From Pseudomonadota bacterium (GTDB lineage: Bacteria > Pseudomonadota > Alphaproteobacteria > Rhizobiales > Xanthobacteraceae), in contig JAEYTQ010000447.1 in the NCBI GenBank assembly GCA_023433965.1, forward strand, positions 1-9,964: 9,964 bases of DNA, in the 5' to 3' direction. A program made the position numbers and the translations under genes. The notes beneath the pieces were generated by a model. It worked only from the letters and a program-made list of their open reading frames with translations, was not told the origin of the DNA and did no database searches. This document shows positions 6,477 through 9,964 of this stretch, piece by piece. Numbering within the stretch: position 1 is the first letter of the stretch; the number at the start of each line of letters is the position of its first letter.

Positions 6477-6572
6477 ATGCTGCCATGCAAGGCGTGTCCA
6501 ATTGCCCAATGCGCGATGCAGGGCCGGTCATCGTGGGGTCAGCCGCAGACCACCAACCGCTGGGACGCCTGA
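6477..6572 (+). CDS. Possible Cys-rich micro-ORF of 31 codons
   Basis: A short ORF fills most of the 170-base gap between the two response-regulator genes. AAAGG lies eight bases before its ATG, and its TGA overlaps the GAGAGG ribosome site of the next gene (6571-6576), as in coupled operons. The peptide has CKACPIAQC near its start (Cys4, Cys7, Cys12), resembling the cysteine spacing of FNR N-terminal cluster ligands but shorter by one residue. Function unknown. The frame is short enough to arise by chance, so only conservation would settle it. Confidence 0.3.
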   Translation: MLPCKACPIAQCAMQGRSSWGQPQTTNRWDA

Positions 6573-6581
6573 GAGGTCGAC

Positions 6582-6950
6582 GTGCCGAAACGCCAATCCG
6601 TCTTTGTCGTCGATGACGACTTGTCCATCCTAACGAGCATATCCAGGCTGTTGCGTGCGCATGGGTTCGTCGCGACGCCGTTCAATTCGGCGGGCGCCTT
6701 GCTGGATCACGGCGGGATGGAAAGGGCGTTCTGCATCGTGCTCGACATCGATCTCGACGGAAGTTCCGGCATCGACCTGCGCCGGAGCCTGACGGAGAAA
6801 GGCGTCACGGCGCCGGTCATCTACATGACCGGCAACGACAGTCCGGCGACCCGCACCGCGGCGATCGCGTCGGGCTGCGTCGCCTATCTGACCAAGCCAT
6901 TTTCCGCAGAAGCCCTGATCGACCCCGTGACGCGCGCGGCTGCCGCATGA
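6582..6950 (+). CDS. Stand-alone receiver-domain response regulator
   Basis: 122 residues from a GTG with GAGAGG five bases upstream, the same ribosome site as the previous regulator. The whole protein is one REC domain: acidic pocket Asp11-13 in FVVDDDLS, phospho-acceptor Asp55 in IVLDIDLDG, Thr83 in IYMTGND, Lys105 in YLTKPF. There is no output domain. Single-domain receivers of this kind act as phosphate shuttles, phosphate sinks or protein-binding switches. It follows the FixJ-like gene in the same direction and may share its kinase, or drain phosphate from it, but that is inference. Its stop lies 10 bases from the convergent IalB-like gene's stop, with no hairpin terminator visible between. 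Confidence 0.9.
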   Translation: MPKRQSVFVVDDDLSILTSISRLLRAHGFVATPFNSAGALLDHGGMERAFCIVLDIDLDGSSGIDLRRSLTEKGVTAPVIYMTGNDSPATRTAAIASGCVAYLTKPFSAEALIDPVTRAAAA

Positions 6951-6960
6951 GCCTCGTCGA

Positions 6961-7542
6961 TCACTCCTCGACATATTGCTCTAGTATCTTCGCTGGCGCG
7001 CCCCTGTGGGCGGCGGCGAACTGCGCCAGCGGAATGGCAGTCGTGACGGCGAGCAGGTTGGAGTCGACGAGTTCGAGCATCAGGACCCGGCCAGCCTCCA
7101 TGTCCTTGATGATCTTCGGCTCGGCCGCGTCGGCCGCGATGCACAGATTGGTGAGGCACCACACGTAGGGGACGAAGACAGGAGCGCCGCCATCAACACT
7201 CAATTTTGGCAGCTGTTGCAGGTACATCCCGACAGGGACGAACAGTTGCAGGCGCGCCGTTTGTGAGTCCTCGCGTTCGATCAGGTCAAGCCGCACGGCG
7301 ATCTGTCCGGTCGAGAAGCGGCCTGTGATCGAGGTTCGGCACAGCATGGGCGCGCCGCCGGGCTTGAAGCACAGCTTCTGCCAGCCGCCGTAGCTGATGT
7401 CCGTTGCTTCACGCTGACCGCGGGGCGAGACCTCGGCCGGTTTGTTGGCTTGGGCTTCCGCCGGCGCAATGCCGCCAAGCCACGTCGCGGTGCCGGCGAC
7501 GGCGATGAGAAGGCCTGCAACGCAATCACGGACATTGGTCAT
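6961..7542 (-). CDS. Secreted IalB-family (invasion-associated locus B) protein
   Basis: 193 residues. The ATG at 7542 has GGAGG seven bases upstream. A signal peptide (hydrophobic about 8-25) ends at AEA-Q, with probable cleavage after residue 30. The mature domain fits the IalB family: GGWQKLCFKPGG, MLCRTS, a strand with LQLFVPVGMYLQ, then VWCLTNLC. Cysteines 58/68 and 129/134 look like two disulfide pairs of a periplasmic protein; Cys7 is in the signal peptide. IalB was named in Bartonella, but the family is widespread in free-living alphaproteobacteria, where its biochemical role is not established. It is last in an apparent operon, 23 bases after the hydrolase gene. Confidence 0.88.
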   Translation of the reverse strand: MTNVRDCVAGLLIAVAGTATWLGGIAPAEAQANKPAEVSPRGQREATDISYGGWQKLCFKPGGAPMLCRTSITGRFSTGQIAVRLDLIEREDSQTARLQLFVPVGMYLQQLPKLSVDGGAPVFVPYVWCLTNLCIAADAAEPKIIKDMEAGRVLMLELVDSNLLAVTTAIPLAQFAAAHRGAPAKILEQYVEE

Positions 7543-7565
7543 GGTCGCGCCTCCGCATTGGCCAC

Positions 7566-8453
7566 TTATCTCTGCGCGTCGAGGAACCTAGTCACGAGGG
7601 GCGACCACAGCGGAATCGCGTCGGGCGAACCGATGAAGAAATGTCCCTCGTTACCGAACGGCGGCATCAGATGATAGTCGGCCCGGCCGCCGGCGGCGGT
7701 GAAGGCAGCGTGCATGCTCCTTGACAGGTCGGGCCCGAAGAACGTGTCGTTCTCAATATAGATCCACAGCATGGGCACGCGCGACGTGCGACCGAAATCC
7801 GCAATGGCTTCAATCAGCTTGTCCGGCGCGCAGTTGTTGTTTGGCTTGCCGCCGACGCGCCCGCCACGGCCGGCAGCGAAGGTGATGACGGCCTTGACCT
7901 GAGGCGGGTTCACGCTCGACAAGGCGATCGAGGCCCAGCCGCCGGCGGACTGGCCGACCACGATCACGTCTTTGGGGACGATGCGTTTCTCGGCGGCCAG
8001 ATAGTCGATGATCTCGAGATCGGCCTTTGCGACCGCGAGCCCCGCGTCACGGAAGTTGGGATTGCTGCAATTGCCGATCTTGGAGAAGAATGGTCCGTAC
8101 AGACCTCGTTCGGGAATATCGATGGCGGCAGCGCCATAGCCGGTGCCGACCGGGGCGACAACGAGGTAGCCGCGCTGGGCGAACCATTTGGCGGCATCGC
8201 GGAACTCGACCAGCGGGAAGAAGCTGCGTTCGGTTGGATTGAGCGACACGCCATGATTCATGATCACGAGAGGGAAGGGACCATCGCCGACTGGGCGCAC
8301 CAGATAGGCAAACGTCGGCAGCTGCAGTGGCAGCGCCCAGACTTCCTCCTGGATGCGGATTGCATCCTCGGCGCGGGTCGGTGCGCCGAGAACCGCAAGG
8401 ACGAGCAATGCGGCTGCGAAGCGTCCCAAGACCAATTTGAGTCGCGGCCCCAT
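7566..8453 (-). CDS. Secreted alpha/beta hydrolase, dienelactone hydrolase-like
   Basis: 295 residues from the ATG at 8453, which has GAGGAG seven bases upstream. A longer frame back to 8582 would overlap the exchanger gene and adds Arg-rich, non-homologous sequence. The N-terminus is a signal peptide (hydrophobic about 10-24, ending near PTRAED). The catalytic triad is visible: Ser169 in VVGQSAGGW, Asp236 in YIENDTFFG, His271 in GNEGHFF. An HG oxyanion-type motif lies in VIMNHGVS. The fold resembles dienelactone hydrolases, but periplasmic location and the GQSAGG elbow fit a carboxylesterase or peptidase equally well, so the substrate is unknown. It lies 11 bases after the exchanger stop, within an operon. 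Confidence 0.88.
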   Translation of the reverse strand: MGPRLKLVLGRFAAALLVLAVLGAPTRAEDAIRIQEEVWALPLQLPTFAYLVRPVGDGPFPLVIMNHGVSLNPTERSFFPLVEFRDAAKWFAQRGYLVVAPVGTGYGAAAIDIPERGLYGPFFSKIGNCSNPNFRDAGLAVAKADLEIIDYLAAEKRIVPKDVIVVGQSAGGWASIALSSVNPPQVKAVITFAAGRGGRVGGKPNNNCAPDKLIEAIADFGRTSRVPMLWIYIENDTFFGPDLSRSMHAAFTAAGGRADYHLMPPFGNEGHFFIGSPDAIPLWSPLVTRFLDAQR

Positions 8454-8464
8454 AGGTGATCTCC

Positions 8465-9964
8465 TCATCCGGTGTAAGTGGCAGCCACGATGATGGGCCC
8501 AAGCACGGTCAGAACAACGTTTCCGACCGCGTAGGGAACGGCGACGCCGAGGACCGGGGTCTGGCTCTCGGCCATTTCGCATGCGCCGGTCACGGCAGCG
8601 TCAACCGTCATCGCACCAGCCAGCGCGCCGCAAGTCACGACCGGGTTCATGCGCAGGACATGATGGGCAAACAGCGTCGCAACGATCAGCGGTATGATCG
8701 TGATGACGAGGCCCATGCCGACCAGAAGCACTCCGTGGGCCTGGATCGCAGCCCAGGCAGCGGCGCCGTTGCCGAGCCCGATCGCGGCAATGAAACCGCC
8801 GAGGCCGAGATCGCTGAGCGTTTGCTGCGCTGCCGGCGGCAAAGCGCCCAGGGTGGGCTTGCGCGACCGCAGCCAGCCGCAGACAAGGCCCGCGATCAAT
8901 GCGCCGCCGCCACCGCCGAGCGTGAGTGCAACACCGCCGATCCGGAAGCTGACCAACCCGGCGAGCAGACCGGCCGCGATGCCGGCGGCGAGAAACGCGA
9001 TGTCGGTGCGGTCGCCGGACCGCAGGATCTGACCTATCGCCTTGGCGGCGCGCTCGATGTTTCGCGTGCTGCCGACCAGCGTCATGACGTCCCCGACATA
9101 GATCCGGGTGTCCGCACTCAAGGGGACCTCGCGCCCCATCCGCGTGAGAGCGCGGAGGAAAACACCTCGGGCGTCGGTGCCAACGCGCGCGGCGATCTCC
9201 TGGATCGAGCGGCCGTGGAGGTGGCGGTTGTCCACGAGCACCTCCAGCACGTTGCCTGGAACGGCCTTGAGGATCTCGTCTGCGTCGATCTCCGTGCCGA
9301 TGACCGGCCTTGCGGCGACGATGACCGCGGTGCGGCCGGCGATGACGATGTCGTCGCCGGCTTCCAGCACTGTTTCCAGGTGCGGCTCGACGTCCACGCC
9401 CTGGCGCACGATGCGCTCGATGACCGTGCGACTTCCAATCTCGTCTTCGATCGACTTGACGGTACGGCCGGCGCCTGCGGTGACCCGATAGGCACGGGCC
9501 TGGAACTTGCGATAGGAGAGGTTTTCGGTTTTTGGCGGATCGCCACCGGCAAGCTCGGCCTCGAGCTTTTTCGCCTCGACCTTCAGGTCGATGCCCATCA
9601 GCTTCGGCGCAACGAAGGGAACGAACAACAACGTGAGGATATAGCCGAGCACGTAGGTCACGGCATAGCCCGCCGCGATGTTCGCCTCCTGCTGGTTGAG
9701 CAAGTCCTTCGGCAGGTCGAGCTGAGCCAGCGCGCCCGACGCGGTGCCGATGACCGATGATTGGGTGAGGGCTCCGGCCGCAATTCCGGCGGCGGTACCG
9801 GGAGCCAGGTTGAAGCCGTGGGCGAACAACAACACGACAAGAAGGCCGGTGCCACCCAGCACCAGTGCCATCGCGACCTGGGCAAGCGTGCGGACGCTCA
9901 AGGAGGCAAAGAACTCCGGTCCGGAGCGGTAGCCGATGGTGAACACGAACAGGCTGAACAGAAC
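8465..9964 (-). CDS. aspT: Aspartate:alanine exchanger (AspT/AAEx family) transporter, 5' end beyond window
   Basis: 499 residues are visible; the frame runs off the right edge, so the N-terminus is missing (family proteins are usually about 540-570). Layout from the visible N-side: helices including FVFTIGYRSGPEFFASL and GALTQSSVIGTASGALAQL (about 9964-9590); two TrkA-C/RCK-C-like cytoplasmic domains (about 9520-9320 and 9285-9065); then a second membrane half rich in Gly and Ala (about 9020-8470). This half-RCK-RCK-half arrangement is the AAEx signature. The founding member, AspT, swaps aspartate for alanine and, with aspartate 4-decarboxylase, makes a proton-motive metabolic cycle. The substrate here is inferred from family only; the symbol is provisional, and uncharacterised YidE/YbjL-type members are the alternative. 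Its TGA lies inside the hydrolase's ribosome site, implying coupled translation. Confidence 0.88.
   Translation of the reverse strand, partial: VLFSLFVFTIGYRSGPEFFASLSVRTLAQVAMALVLGGTGLLVVLLFAHGFNLAPGTAAGIAAGALTQSSVIGTASGALAQLDLPKDLLNQQEANIAAGYAVTYVLGYILTLLFVPFVAPKLMGIDLKVEAKKLEAELAGGDPPKTENLSYRKFQARAYRVTAGAGRTVKSIEDEIGSRTVIERIVRQGVDVEPHLETVLEAGDDIVIAGRTAVIVAARPVIGTEIDADEILKAVPGNVLEVLVDNRHLHGRSIQEIAARVGTDARGVFLRALTRMGREVPLSADTRIYVGDVMTLVGSTRNIERAAKAIGQILRSGDRTDIAFLAAGIAAGLLAGLVSFRIGGVALTLGGGGGALIAGLVCGWLRSRKPTLGALPPAAQQTLSDLGLGGFIAAIGLGNGAAAWAAIQAHGVLLVGMGLVITIIPLIVATLFAHHVLRMNPVVTCGALAGAMTVDAAVTGACEMAESQTPVLGVAVPYAVGNVVLTVLGPIIVAATYTG

Noticed and set aside
6469..6485. Possible sigma-54 promoter (TTGGC...TGC)
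   Set aside because: Only 9 bases separate GG and GC instead of the required 10, and the TTGC element is weak.
8456..9760. Long + strand open frame (434 codons) opposite the exchanger gene
   Set aside because: It has a low-complexity, Asp/Arg/Gly-rich translation with no fold or ribosome site, and it mirrors a well-supported membrane transporter on the other strand. This is a GC-rich antisense shadow.

Overview
The window looks like the chromosome of a high-GC alphaproteobacterium of the Bradyrhizobium/Rhodopseudomonas type. This is inferred from FixK-like and FixJ-like regulators, an IalB-family secreted protein, a two-ORF IS630 element and GC-rich codon use. No RNA gene, CRISPR array or prophage is visible.

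Left block (1-3302, + strand): the last codons of an upstream frame are followed by a 603-residue, four-helix membrane protein that I cannot name. It overlaps by ATGA a long DyP-type heme peroxidase of 480 residues. The two are almost certainly translationally coupled and probably work together.

Mobile block (3302-4348): one IS630-family (DD34E) insertion sequence of about 1047 bp, flanked by TA and read on the - strand. Its transposase is split into two frames at an A8 run. It sits exactly on the peroxidase stop codon and abuts the first codon of a small 2-TM potassium-channel-like gene (4351-4737) that appears to lack its 5' end.

Regulatory block (4807-6950): a cysteine-free FixK-type Crp/Fnr regulator (-) is divergent from a FixJ-type response regulator (+) across about 300 bp carrying repeated GGTTCA-type motifs. 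Downstream lie a possible 31-codon Cys-rich micro-ORF and a stand-alone receiver-domain protein. No histidine kinase is present, so the pair looks like a kinase-less variant of the FixJ-to-FixK arrangement.

Right block (6961-9964, - strand): a tight three-gene operon, transcribed right to left. It encodes an AspT-family aspartate:alanine exchanger (its start lies beyond the window), a secreted dienelactone-hydrolase-like alpha/beta hydrolase, and a secreted IalB-family protein. Intergenic gaps are 11 and 23 bp, each with a strong Shine-Dalgarno sequence. It converges on the receiver gene with 10 bp between stop codons.

The best candidates for undescribed biology are the membrane protein/DyP pair, the micro-ORF between the two response regulators, and the exchanger/hydrolase/IalB cassette.
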